DNA of 64,000 nt from Neptunomonas antarctica. Lineage in GTDB: Bacteria; Pseudomonadota; Gammaproteobacteria; Pseudomonadales; Balneatricaceae. Position 1 is the first letter of the stretch, and each line of letters begins with the position of its first letter. The notes under the pieces are model-generated. The model did no database searches and had not been told where the DNA came from. It saw only the letters and a list, made by a program, of their open reading frames with translations. The stretch covers positions 62,001 to 126,000 of the forward strand of contig NZ_LJSI01000015.1 of the NCBI RefSeq assembly GCF_001305295.1, read 5' to 3'. The translations under genes and the position numbers were made by a program. Shown piece by piece: positions 29,736 to 37,627 of this stretch.

Positions 29736-29986
29736 TAATCGTTGCTAATGAGCTTTTGAACTTCTATCACAACATCCTGAACGCTACGTACGGCTTTAAA
29801 GTCTTCAGGTTGGATTTTTTTACCGGTTACCTTTTTCAGCTCAACGACCAAGTCAACCGCATCAATACTGTCGATGTCCAGATCCTGATATAAGTTTGCT
29901 TCTGGAGTTATTTTCTGAGGATCGACCTCAAAAAGCTCTTCCAGAATGGATGCTATTTTCTGATAAATCTCTTCCTGAGTTTTCAT
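29735..29986 (-). CDS. apeF: APE acyl carrier protein 2 (ApeF-type)
   Basis: An 83-residue acyl carrier protein; the phosphopantetheine attachment serine is in DLDIDSIDAVDLVVEL, about residue 40. Acidic overall, with the usual four-helix length. It carries the growing chain. It lies 9 bp after carrier protein 1 and overlaps the membrane-protein gene by 1 bp. The phosphopantetheinyl transferase encoded at 32432 presumably activates both carriers. Confidence 0.9.
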   Translation of the reverse strand: MKTQEEIYQKIASILEELFEVDPQKITPEANLYQDLDIDSIDAVDLVVELKKVTGKKIQPEDFKAVRSVQDVVIEVQKLISND

Positions 29987-29995
29987 ACTGATCTC

Positions 29996-30256
29996 TTATT
30001 TTGAACCGTGGGATTCAACCAGTGCAACTAACGCATTGATACTGGAAAAATGTTGGCGGGTTTCTTCTGCATCGGCTTTAAGTTTAATGCCGTAACGTTT
30101 TTGCAGAGCGAGTCCTATTTCCAGCGCATCAATAGAGTCCAGCCCTAATCCATCCACAAAAAGAGGAGCATCATCAATGATCTCTGATGCCTCAATATCT
30201 TCCAGATCTAATGACTCAATGATCATCTTTTTAAGTTCGAGGTGGAGGTTACTCAT
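29996..30256 (-). CDS. apeE: APE acyl carrier protein 1 (ApeE-type)
   Basis: An 86-residue acyl carrier protein with the attachment serine in DGLGLDSIDALEIGLAL, near residue 41. I choose the ATG at 30254-30256 (MSNLHLEL); a longer reading to 30295 runs into the acyltransferase gene and is not ACP-like. GGAG-like bases precede the ATG weakly. It overlaps the acyltransferase end by 8 bp. Confidence 0.9.
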   Translation of the reverse strand: MSNLHLELKKMIIESLDLEDIEASEIIDDAPLFVDGLGLDSIDALEIGLALQKRYGIKLKADAEETRQHFSSINALVALVESHGSK

Positions 30257-31022
30257 GCTGTATGCGTTCCTTATTAAAATAGGCTTCCAGGTCACTGGTT
30301 AATAAGCGTACCTGTTTAGAGGGAATTATGCTTTTTTGGAGATAGGCTTCAATCTGAATAGGGTCTTTTACATGGATTTGAAAATGGACTTTTTGTGCCG
30401 GTACCTGATACCAGCGATCATCTTTTGTTAATGTAGCCGGATGGCAATCGATAATAACCGGTGTGATATCGGCCATTGCCCTTACCGAGATATTTGCCGC
30501 ACCTCTTTTAAAATGTAGTGGCTCTAATGGCGTTGTTCGCGTGCCTTCCGGGAATAAGATGAGCGCATGGCCTTTAGCAAATGCGACAGCGGCAGCAGCA
30601 ATAACCTCTTCTGGATTATCATTAATAATATAACCTGCGGCTTTGACCGGCCCTCGTATAAAAGGGTTACGGAGCAACTTACTTTTTACGACGCAGTTGG
30701 CATTGGGCACTAGTGCAATCAGGAAAATAACATCAATCAGAGACGGGTGATTAGCTAGTATCAATTTCGCGTTCTGTAGTTTTTCTATCCCACTTATTTG
30801 GTACGACAGTACACCAAGCACTCGCATCATCCCGATGTAAAATCGAAAGGCATAGTGAATCACTTTTTGGGTACGTTGCTCACGCTGTTGTTTGCTCCCC
30901 GGTAGGCTATACAAAACGGGTACGACGATTATCGGTATGAAAATGCCCCCAAGCCCAAAAATAAAAAAGCTAAAGGCCGTGCCTAACCAGCGCCAGCCTT
31001 GATTGACCAGAGTATAGGTCAT
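30249..31022 (-). CDS. apeD: APE-cluster 1-acylglycerol-3-phosphate acyltransferase-like protein (ApeD-type)
   Basis: A 257-residue PlsC-like acyltransferase. A membrane segment lies at about residues 10-35, the HxxxxD motif is NHPSLIDVIF near 91, and FPEGTRTTPLE is near 158. In APE systems it probably attaches the polyene to a glycerolipid anchor, so that the pigment ends up in the outer membrane (inference). It is coupled by 4 bp to apeC and by 8 bp to the first carrier-protein gene. Confidence 0.85.
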   Translation of the reverse strand: MTYTLVNQGWRWLGTAFSFFIFGLGGIFIPIIVVPVLYSLPGSKQQREQRTQKVIHYAFRFYIGMMRVLGVLSYQISGIEKLQNAKLILANHPSLIDVIFLIALVPNANCVVKSKLLRNPFIRGPVKAAGYIINDNPEEVIAAAAVAFAKGHALILFPEGTRTTPLEPLHFKRGAANISVRAMADITPVIIDCHPATLTKDDRWYQVPAQKVHFQIHVKDPIQIEAYLQKSIIPSKQVRLLTSDLEAYFNKERIQHE

Positions 31023-31750
31023 TCAGCTATCGCTCTTGTTATTCGCCAGTGCGCGCCATTTACCGTTAACCTCATAGTGTCTGATATACCTGCAAGCAGC
31101 GAAATCAGGCGTATAGGCTCTGAATGTGAAGGGTGAGCTTCCAGGATGTCTGGAGTATCCATTGGCTCAATACATAATGAGGTTTTGCCAGTCCGGCTGA
31201 AAATCATGGCGATTGCATAGGGGAAATTTTCACCCACTGCATAGCGACGATATATATCAGGCAAGGGTACATCATATAGAACACAGAGGACTTTTTCTGA
31301 TTCTTGTAACTGCCCAGCGACTTCAAATAATGTTTGTAAGGTGAGCCCTTCTATCGCCGCAATCGCAGTGACCGCGCTGGTATCTTTACGGGCTATTGTA
31401 TATAAGCCACTAACGGCATTATGCACGGCAAGGCTGAAGCCTGTCGGAGACATGGGTTCATCTCGCCCCATTTCATTTAACAGGGATAGTGTGAGTCCGG
31501 TATCACCGTGTCGTGAGGCAAAAATACTCGGTAGCTGTGTCTCTTCTTCGAGTAATTGCAAGGTAGCGCCCATCGCACATTTACCCAAAGCACTGAAGCG
31601 GCGACGCAGCAATGGAGGAATCTCTTTTAAAGGCAAGACGCCCAGTGTTTCAGGAATCGTGTCAGGTTGCTTCAACCACTGTAGCCACGCTTCTTTTGAG
31701 TCGAGTCCCGGAGCCATAGCGGCCCAGGATTCAAGCTGAATTGTTATCAC
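31019..31750 (-). CDS. apeC: APE ketosynthase-like chain length factor (ApeC-type)
   Basis: The protein of about 243 residues aligns with the N-terminal half of ketosynthases but lacks the Cys active site, as chain-length-factor partners do. Visible parts are ESWAAMAPGL, RRRFSALGKCAMGATLQLL and MSPTGFSLAVHNAVSGLYTIA, where a ketosynthase would carry its catalytic cysteine region later on. I choose the GTG at 31748-31750 because AGGAG lies 8 nt upstream on the coding strand; an ATG at 31777 would add nine residues. It is the first gene of the operon, so the promoter lies in 31751-32001. Confidence 0.82.
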   Translation of the reverse strand: MITIQLESWAAMAPGLDSKEAWLQWLKQPDTIPETLGVLPLKEIPPLLRRRFSALGKCAMGATLQLLEEETQLPSIFASRHGDTGLTLSLLNEMGRDEPMSPTGFSLAVHNAVSGLYTIARKDTSAVTAIAAIEGLTLQTLFEVAGQLQESEKVLCVLYDVPLPDIYRRYAVGENFPYAIAMIFSRTGKTSLCIEPMDTPDILEAHPSHSEPIRLISLLAGISDTMRLTVNGAHWRITRAIAE

Positions 31751-32001
31751 CCGTGGAACTCCTGTTGAAAACATCAATGGGTGTACAGCAGGATCAGTAA
31801 TCGTTCCTGATTATACGTGCGATTCCTTTCTAATAAGTACGCTTATCAGGAAGCGCTTTTATCAAGGGCGCTTTTATCAAGAAGAACTAATTTTACTGTC
31901 CATTCTATTTGATGCAAGCCATTCATTCATTGAATCAGCTATCACGGACGCATATAATCCTGCGCTCTTATGGAAACGACCTTACTATGGAGAGATTATC
32001 A
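31751..32001. promoter_or_regulatory. Divergent promoter region of the APE operon and the small secreted-protein gene
   Basis: This 251-bp region separates the minus-strand APE operon from plus-strand genes and must hold both promoters. It contains a 15-bp tandem repeat, AGCGCTTTTATCAAG at 31852-31866 followed directly by GGCGCTTTTATCAAG at 31867-31881. An AGTACGCTTATCAGG stretch just before it (31838-31852) resembles a third, degenerate copy. Such direct repeats are a natural regulator-binding arrangement, but no regulator gene is adjacent. Confidence 0.5.
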
Positions 32002-32442
32002 ATGAAGTTTTTAACGCTACTCTTGAGTGCCACTTTGTTCTTAGTGGCCCCTGAAGCGTACAGTCGCGATACTGCTCATAATTTTTCAATTCAAGATGCG
32101 CTCCAATCTTCTGATTTCAAAGAAAAATTGGACCCTTCTATTCGTTTATACTTTGGTAAGCAAGGCCATTCAAAAGTAAAACATTCCTATGGAAATGTTT
32201 CTACTAATAAGAAAACAAATGCTTTTAATAAAAAAGATGAAGAGGCTTGTCGTTGGGTTTTGTTGTCTGCATTAATAAGCTTGCAGCAACGTGCTAAAAA
32301 AGATGGTGGTAACGCGGTCATTAATATCACTAGTAATTATAAGAAAAAGAAAATGAGCTCTACGTCAGAGTATGAATGCCATGCCGGAAATATACTGGCG
32401 GGCGTTGCTCTGACAGGAGATATTGTAATACTTGCTAAATGA
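32002..32442 (+). CDS. Small secreted protein, 'excinuclease ABC subunit A'-misannotated family; function unknown
   Basis: A 146-residue protein with signal peptide MKFLTLLLSATLFLVAPEAYS. The conserved C-terminal part is ACRWVLLSALISLQQRAKK, GGNAVINITSNY and YECHAGNILAGVALTGDIV. Two cysteines, one in EEAC and one in YECHAG, could form a disulphide in the periplasm. I know this family from automated annotation as an 'excinuclease' subunit, but nothing here supports DNA repair. The GGNAV...C..G pattern faintly recalls the RcsF/YbjQ-like fold (inference only). The ATG at 32002 has GGAGAG 7 nt upstream. It overlaps the PPTase gene by 11 bp, tying it to pigment synthesis. Confidence 0.75.
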   Translation: MKFLTLLLSATLFLVAPEAYSRDTAHNFSIQDALQSSDFKEKLDPSIRLYFGKQGHSKVKHSYGNVSTNKKTNAFNKKDEEACRWVLLSALISLQQRAKKDGGNAVINITSNYKKKKMSSTSEYECHAGNILAGVALTGDIVILAK

Positions 32443-33136
32443 TCTGTATTCCGGTCATGGTGTGCTTTTGCTCTGGTTCGCCAGAGTAGAAGCGCTGACA
32501 AAATCTGATTCAGAATACGCAGAAAATCTACTGTCTCCCAGTGAAATGCTAAGACTGCGTTCTATTAATAGCCCAAAAAAACGCAGAGAATATTTGCAAA
32601 GCCGTTTACTTATGCGCCGTGCGCTTAGTGATGTTTTTGACGAAACAGATGTGGCATGGATTTTTATTGAACACCCTTCGAGAGCCCCAGAGATTGAAAA
32701 TATACCCAGTCATATGCATTACAGTTTAACGCATAGCAATGGGCTTATCTGCTTCGCGCTGTCTAACGGCGTGGTAGGTGTTGATGTTGAGCTTACCCGC
32801 TTCAGGACTAATTTTACTGAATTGGCCGCTGCTTTTATGAGCGAGGAAGAACTGAAATTATTAGCTGATCTTAATAAAAAACAAGCGATGTTCTATCGGA
32901 TCTGGTGTGCCAAGGAAGCATACTTTAAAGCGCTTACTGAGAAAGAGCAGATAGTATTTTCCTTTACGGAACAATCGCTGCCACGCTTACAAGCCGTGAA
33001 TCCACCTCAATGGGTCTTCAATGAAGGGCGCATCGACGGGTTCGTCATCAGTGTTGTAACCGACAAACACCCTGCGTTTATTCGATGCTATCCTGCCAGC
33101 ATGGATCCAGGATTATCGGTATTACCACTTAATTAA
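32432..33136 (+). CDS. 4'-phosphopantetheinyl transferase (Sfp/AcpT type)
   Basis: A protein of up to 234 residues that transfers phosphopantetheine from CoA to carrier proteins. The Mg2+/CoA motifs are VGVDVELTRF (near 109) and WCAKEAYFKAL (near 151). Upstream helpers RREYLQSRLLMRRAL and MHYSLTHSNGLI are also seen. It is divergent from the APE operon and most likely activates its two carrier proteins. The start is uncertain: the reading begins with TTG at 32432, inside the previous gene with AGGAGA about 13 nt upstream. A GTG about 10 codons later is an alternative. Confidence 0.87.
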   Translation: MLNDLYSGHGVLLLWFARVEALTKSDSEYAENLLSPSEMLRLRSINSPKKRREYLQSRLLMRRALSDVFDETDVAWIFIEHPSRAPEIENIPSHMHYSLTHSNGLICFALSNGVVGVDVELTRFRTNFTELAAAFMSEEELKLLADLNKKQAMFYRIWCAKEAYFKALTEKEQIVFSFTEQSLPRLQAVNPPQWVFNEGRIDGFVISVVTDKHPAFIRCYPASMDPGLSVLPLN

Positions 33137-33292
33137 AGACGTTCCCGTAATTAATACTCCGCTCACACTCCGTTTTATCAATATCGTATTTGCGTCAGTA
33201 AATTCTATTGCAAGCACATTAAGCGCGCTATTAAGATAGCCTCAGTTTAGTATATGGAATTCTGGTTAATAATCTGTTCCGGCGGTAGTGCT

Positions 33293-34273
33293 ATGAATAA
33301 GCAGCCTTTTTTCGAATTAAAACCTGATGTTGTGACGGATGCTGTGGAGTCGCTTGGTTATCTGAGCGACGGTCGTATCATGGCGCTGAATAGTTATGAA
33401 AATCGCGTCTATCAAGTCGGTATTGATGAAAAAACACCCCTCATAGCTAAGTTCTACCGGCCTGAGCGTTGGAGTGATGAGCAGATTCTTGAAGAGCATC
33501 AGTTTATGTTTGAGCTGGTGGACCAGGATCTTTCTGTTGTGCCGCCGATGAAAGATGCTAACGGTGATAGCCTCTTTCGCTATAATGATTTTCGTTTTTC
33601 CCTGTTCGAACGTCGTGGTGGTCGTGCACCTGAACTGGACGATGCTGAACATCAGTTTCAGCTGGGTCATACCATCGGGCGCATCCATCAAGCAGGCCAG
33701 ACGCACCCTTTTATCCACAGGCCAGCCTTGGATATTCAAAATTACGGTATTAACAGCGCAGACTTTATCAGCCGTGAATTTATTCCAGCATCGCTAAAAA
33801 TCTCTTACGACAGCCTCACCTCAGATCTGTTACGTGAAATTGATGCTGCTTTTAAGCGTGCCGGCAATGTGAAACAGATACGTGTGCATGGTGACTGCCA
33901 CGCGGGGAATATTTTATGGCGCGATAATACGCCGCATTTTGTCGACTTTGACGATGCGCGTATGGCTCCGGCTATTCAGGATCTGTGGATGTTTTTAACA
34001 GGAGATCGTAATCAGCAACAATTACAGGTAGGCGGAGTGATCGCTGGCTACAATGAATTTTCTGACTTCGATCCCCGTGAACTGCACTTGGTAGAAGCGC
34101 TACGAACGTTACGCATGATGCATTATGCCGCCTGGATAGCGCGCCGCTGGGATGATCCGGCCTTTCCTCATAACTTTCCCTGGTTTAATACCGAACGCTA
34201 CTGGGGTGAGCATCTTTTACAATTACGCGAGCAACTCTGGGCGTTACAGGAGCCAGTGCTGCGGCTGTTATGA
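33293..34273 (+). CDS. srkA: Stress response Ser/Thr protein kinase SrkA (YihE)
   Basis: A 326-residue aminoglycoside-phosphotransferase-like kinase, close to the 328 of E. coli SrkA, which protects against stress-induced death. Motifs: SYENRVYQVG (near 30), KFYRPERWSDEQILEEHQF (near 49), the catalytic HGDCHAGNILWRD (near 200) and the metal-binding FVDFDDARMAP (near 215). I choose the ATG at 33293 (MNKQPFFELKPD); a reading from 33254 adds 13 residues without homology. The gene end is partly duplicated just downstream (34258-34304). Confidence 0.93.
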   Translation: MNKQPFFELKPDVVTDAVESLGYLSDGRIMALNSYENRVYQVGIDEKTPLIAKFYRPERWSDEQILEEHQFMFELVDQDLSVVPPMKDANGDSLFRYNDFRFSLFERRGGRAPELDDAEHQFQLGHTIGRIHQAGQTHPFIHRPALDIQNYGINSADFISREFIPASLKISYDSLTSDLLREIDAAFKRAGNVKQIRVHGDCHAGNILWRDNTPHFVDFDDARMAPAIQDLWMFLTGDRNQQQLQVGGVIAGYNEFSDFDPRELHLVEALRTLRMMHYAAWIARRWDDPAFPHNFPWFNTERYWGEHLLQLREQLWALQEPVLRLL

Positions 34274-34304
34274 GATAAACGCTGCAGCTGTTGTGAGAAA
34301 AAAC
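34258..34304 (+). repeat. Tandem near-duplicate of the srkA 3' end including its stop codon
   Basis: GCTGCGGCTGTTATGAGA (from 34258, containing the srkA stop) is followed directly at 34281 by GCTGCAGCTGTTGTGAGA, 16 of 18 bases the same. Two GAGATAAAA copies follow before the next gene at 34330. This looks like recent tandem duplication with drift. Confidence 0.7.
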
Positions 34305-34329
34305 AGTGAGATAAAAAGCGAGATAAAAC

Positions 34330-35655
34330 GTGTCAGATAATCACTCGAATGCACAACCAACAAGCCCTGTTCATATCCGTGTGGCGGGTATTATATTGTA
34401 TCTGATGATATTGCTGTCTGTTGCGAGTGGGCTAACCGCTATGGTCCCCAGCTGGTGGGCAGGAATAGCGGGTTGGCTTGCTGCTATGTTGTTATTACGA
34501 CGGGTGCGCAGGATGCAGTTATTGCAGTCCGGCCTGATCTTACTGGTGGGTCTCAGCTGTCTGCTATGGAGCGGTTCACACACTGAGCCGATGTTATGGC
34601 TCAAAGCGCTGAGTGCAAATCAGGCGCTGGTCACGATGTTAGCCGCCGTTAGTTTTTTACGTCTTATCGCCGCCTCTCAAATGAGTGATGATCGCTTTGA
34701 ACCACAGGGTGCTAACGCTTTTTGGAAAACTTTATTGGGTGTGCATATTTTTGGCGCGGTTATCAACCTGTCGGCCATGATGATCATGGCGGAACGTTTA
34801 AATCAGAAACAACCATTATCGCTTACTCAAGCGGTTACATTGTCTCGCGGGTTTGGCACAGCGGCTCTCTGGTCTCCCTTTTTTGCGGCTATGGGGGTGG
34901 CGCTTACCAATGCCCCCGGAGCGCATCTGTTTGTGTTGGCCCTTGCTGGCTTACCCATAGCCGCTGTCGCGTTGTGGATAGCCGGGACTGATATTAGTAA
35001 AGAGGACGACATCGATCAGTTTAAAGGCTATCCACTGGATCTGTCTGCTTTATGGATGCCTTCATTGCTGGCGGTGTCGATTATGGCCTGTCATTTCTTA
35101 TTACCGCGGGTACCTGTGCTGACCTTGATTGCTCTTTTATCGATCTTATTGCCCTTGGTCATACTGATCTTTAAGCGATCGTCAGTGGGTGTCTCTGGGT
35201 ATAAGCACCACATTATCAATGTTATCCCCAATATTGGTTCAGAATTGTTATTGTTTCTTGCGGCGGGTGTTTTGGCAGTGGGTATTGGATCAGTGATGAT
35301 ATCTGCGAATATAACGCTTGGCTTCAGCGATTTTGGTGCCTGGCAAGCCAGTGGATTGTTGATAATATCGGTTATTCTGGCGATTGCCGGCGTGCATCCG
35401 GTCATCACCATTGCAACAGCAGGAGGTTTACTAGCCACTATTGATGTCGCGCCTGATCTCTTAGCCATGACCTTTTTGATGTGCTGGTCGGGCGGGGTGA
35501 TTGCATCGCCTTTATCGGGGATGCATCTGACACTGTCGGGCCGCTTCAATATTAGTAATTTTAAGCTGTTTATGCGTAATCGGCGCTTTTCACTGAAGTT
35601 TCTGGTCTTGCAGATTGCTTTTTTATCCCTGTATGACGCAGTAGGCGTGTTATAA
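34330..35655 (+). CDS. Polytopic inner-membrane protein, possible ion/organic-anion transporter; family not recognised
   Basis: A 441-residue hydrophobic protein with about 11-12 membrane segments in two halves. Helix-breaking G-rich motifs sit at similar positions in the halves: SRGFGTAALWSPFFAAMGVAL near 170 and CWSGGVIASPLSGMHLTLSG near 385. In such proteins, paired re-entrant-like loops of this kind are typical of the ion transporter (ArsB/NhaD, DASS, TRAP) superfamily. That family is my best guess, with no named subfamily. The GTG start at 34330 sits in GATAAAAC-type repeats with no strong Shine-Dalgarno sequence. It is 56 bp after srkA and 51 bp before yghU, possibly co-transcribed with them. 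Confidence 0.65.
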   Translation: MSDNHSNAQPTSPVHIRVAGIILYLMILLSVASGLTAMVPSWWAGIAGWLAAMLLLRRVRRMQLLQSGLILLVGLSCLLWSGSHTEPMLWLKALSANQALVTMLAAVSFLRLIAASQMSDDRFEPQGANAFWKTLLGVHIFGAVINLSAMMIMAERLNQKQPLSLTQAVTLSRGFGTAALWSPFFAAMGVALTNAPGAHLFVLALAGLPIAAVALWIAGTDISKEDDIDQFKGYPLDLSALWMPSLLAVSIMACHFLLPRVPVLTLIALLSILLPLVILIFKRSSVGVSGYKHHIINVIPNIGSELLLFLAAGVLAVGIGSVMISANITLGFSDFGAWQASGLLIISVILAIAGVHPVITIATAGGLLATIDVAPDLLAMTFLMCWSGGVIASPLSGMHLTLSGRFNISNFKLFMRNRRFSLKFLVLQIAFLSLYDAVGVL

Positions 35656-35706
35656 ATCTTAACTATTGTTATTAGTTATTCACCTTATCGAAAAGAGGCT
35701 AATCCC

Positions 35707-36552
35707 ATGAGTGACACAACCTATACGCCGCCGAAAGTATGGACTATGGAAGCACCTAGTGGCGGAGAATTCGCTAATATCAACCGCCCTATTGCAGGTT
35801 TCACTCACGTTAAAGATTTGCCTGTGGGTAAGCATCCTCTGCAACTGTATTCTCTCGCTACCCCTAACGGTGTGAAAGTCACCGTTATGCTTGAGGAGCT
35901 TTTGGCCCTGGGGCATAAAGAAGCAGAATATGACGCCTGGCTCATTCGCATTACGGAAGGCGATCAATTCTCAAGCGGTTTTGTTGAAGTGAATCCCAAT
36001 TCCAAAATCCCCGCGCTTGTGGATAACAGTAGCGGAACACCGCTGCGCGTGTTTGAATCAGCTTCGATCCTGCTTTATCTTGCTGATAAGTTCGATGCCC
36101 TGCTCCCCAAAGCGATTGCGGACAGAACCGAAGTCATGAACTGGTTGTTCTGGCAGATGGGATCCGCTCCTTATTTAGGCGGCGGTTTCGGGCATTTTTA
36201 TGCGTATGCACCTGAAAAACTAGAGTATCCGATCAATCGTTTCACCATGGAAGTTAAACGTGAATTGGATGTTCTGGATCGTGCGTTGGCAGAGCGGCCC
36301 TATATCGCCGGTGACGAATACAGCATCGCTGATATTGCCATCTGGGCGTGGTACGGAAGTTTGGTTCTGGGGCATCTGTATGACGCCGCTGAGTTTCTAT
36401 CGGTGCATGAATACACACACGTACAGCGCTGGGCAAAAGACATCGCTAAGCGCCCCGCCGTTATCCGTGGCCGTAAGGTCAATCGCACCTGGGGCGAGGA
36501 AACTGATCAGGTGCCGGAACGTCATAATGCAGCGGATGTGGATGAAAATTAA
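35707..36552 (+). CDS. yghU: Glutathione S-transferase-like disulphide-bond oxidoreductase YghU
   Basis: A 281-residue protein aligning along its length with E. coli YghU (Nu-class GST-like, binds two glutathiones and reduces disulphides). Diagnostic stretches: KVWTMEAPSGGEFANINRP at the start, PVGKHPLQLYSLATPNGVKV (near 40), SSGFVEVNPNSKIPAL (near 87), the glutathione-binding ESASILLYLADKF (near 118), and GGGFGHFYAYAP (near 158). GAGG lies 8 nt before the ATG. It converges with the LysR gene with only 44 bp between. Confidence 0.94.
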   Translation: MSDTTYTPPKVWTMEAPSGGEFANINRPIAGFTHVKDLPVGKHPLQLYSLATPNGVKVTVMLEELLALGHKEAEYDAWLIRITEGDQFSSGFVEVNPNSKIPALVDNSSGTPLRVFESASILLYLADKFDALLPKAIADRTEVMNWLFWQMGSAPYLGGGFGHFYAYAPEKLEYPINRFTMEVKRELDVLDRALAERPYIAGDEYSIADIAIWAWYGSLVLGHLYDAAEFLSVHEYTHVQRWAKDIAKRPAVIRGRKVNRTWGEETDQVPERHNAADVDEN

Positions 36553-36596
36553 TAACTTTTTATTATGTTAATAGGGTCTGATCTCTGGGTACGCCT

Positions 36597-37508
36597 TCAT
36601 TTGAGTTGGCAGGGTGACTCTGAAAAAACTTCGACAAGATAGTCGATCATCGCTCTTACTTTTGCAGGCAGGCGGCGATCCGGAGGGAAGAGAACATGCA
36701 GGCCGCCCAAGTCGATAGGAGGATGGTCGAGTTCCAGAGCCACCAGCGCATGGCGAGCCAGCGCATCTGAAACGATAAAATTGGGCTGATAGATCACGCC
36801 CTGCCCCTGCAGTGCTGCGGCCAGCAAGGCATCTCCGTTATCGGCCTTGAGGTTCCCCTTAACTGACACTTGAACATCACCCTCATGGCCAAAAGACCAC
36901 GTGCCTTTATCCTGTAGCGGAGATCGGGTATAGCTCAGACAGTTATGCCCTGAAAGATCAGCAACACGCCGGGGGGTGCCATATCTAGCCAGATATTCCG
37001 GTGATGCACACACATGCATCGGGCATTCTCCTAAGCGCCTGGCTTTGAGCGAGCTATCGGCAAGATGTCCGACCCGGATTATCAAATCCCATCCTTCTTG
37101 TATTAAATCCTGCTGTGAATCACTTAACCCTAGTTCTAATTCAACCAGTGGATATCGACGACTGAAAGCGGGTAACAGCGGTGTGATAAAGCGTGTTCCA
37201 AAGGATAGCGGCATATTGATACGCAATCGCCCGATGGCCTCCACTCTTTGAGCACTGACTTCCGCTTCGGCTTCGTCGAGTTCTTGCAAAATACGTTGGC
37301 AGGCTTCCAGATATTCACTACCAGAGTCTGTTAGTGTCAATTGTCGCGTCGTGCGATGTAACAGTTTAATACCCAGTTTCGCTTCCAGAGCATCCATATG
37401 TTTGGTCGCCATGGCAGGCGACATAGCTAAAGCACGGCCTGCCGCAGAAAGACTGCCCTGAGCAACTGCCTGAATAAAAACCCGCATGCTAGTCAAATGA
37501 TCCAACAT
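36597..37508 (-). CDS. LysR-family transcriptional regulator
   Basis: A 303-residue LysR regulator. The N-terminal winged helix-turn-helix is GSLSAAGRALAMSPAMATKHMDALEAKL at about residues 17-44, quoted here only as GSLSAAGRALAMSPAM plus flank. A dimerisation helix and a substrate-binding domain follow. It belongs to the large subgroup with RTTRQLTLTDSG after the recognition helix. It is divergent from the DODA-type dioxygenase gene, with 119 bp between, so it probably controls that gene and itself from this region. The effector is unknown. Confidence 0.92.
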   Translation of the reverse strand: MLDHLTSMRVFIQAVAQGSLSAAGRALAMSPAMATKHMDALEAKLGIKLLHRTTRQLTLTDSGSEYLEACQRILQELDEAEAEVSAQRVEAIGRLRINMPLSFGTRFITPLLPAFSRRYPLVELELGLSDSQQDLIQEGWDLIIRVGHLADSSLKARRLGECPMHVCASPEYLARYGTPRRVADLSGHNCLSYTRSPLQDKGTWSFGHEGDVQVSVKGNLKADNGDALLAAALQGQGVIYQPNFIVSDALARHALVALELDHPPIDLGGLHVLFPPDRRLPAKVRAMIDYLVEVFSESPCQLK

Positions 37509-37627
37509 TTATTACACACCTGTTTATTTCCTGCTTAGAGTAGGAACAGTTGAGAATAATAGCATGTTCTCTTATTTTAAGAGTGAGGCTATAGTCGTTG
37601 CAGATTCTTATTGCGGAGCAATAGACA

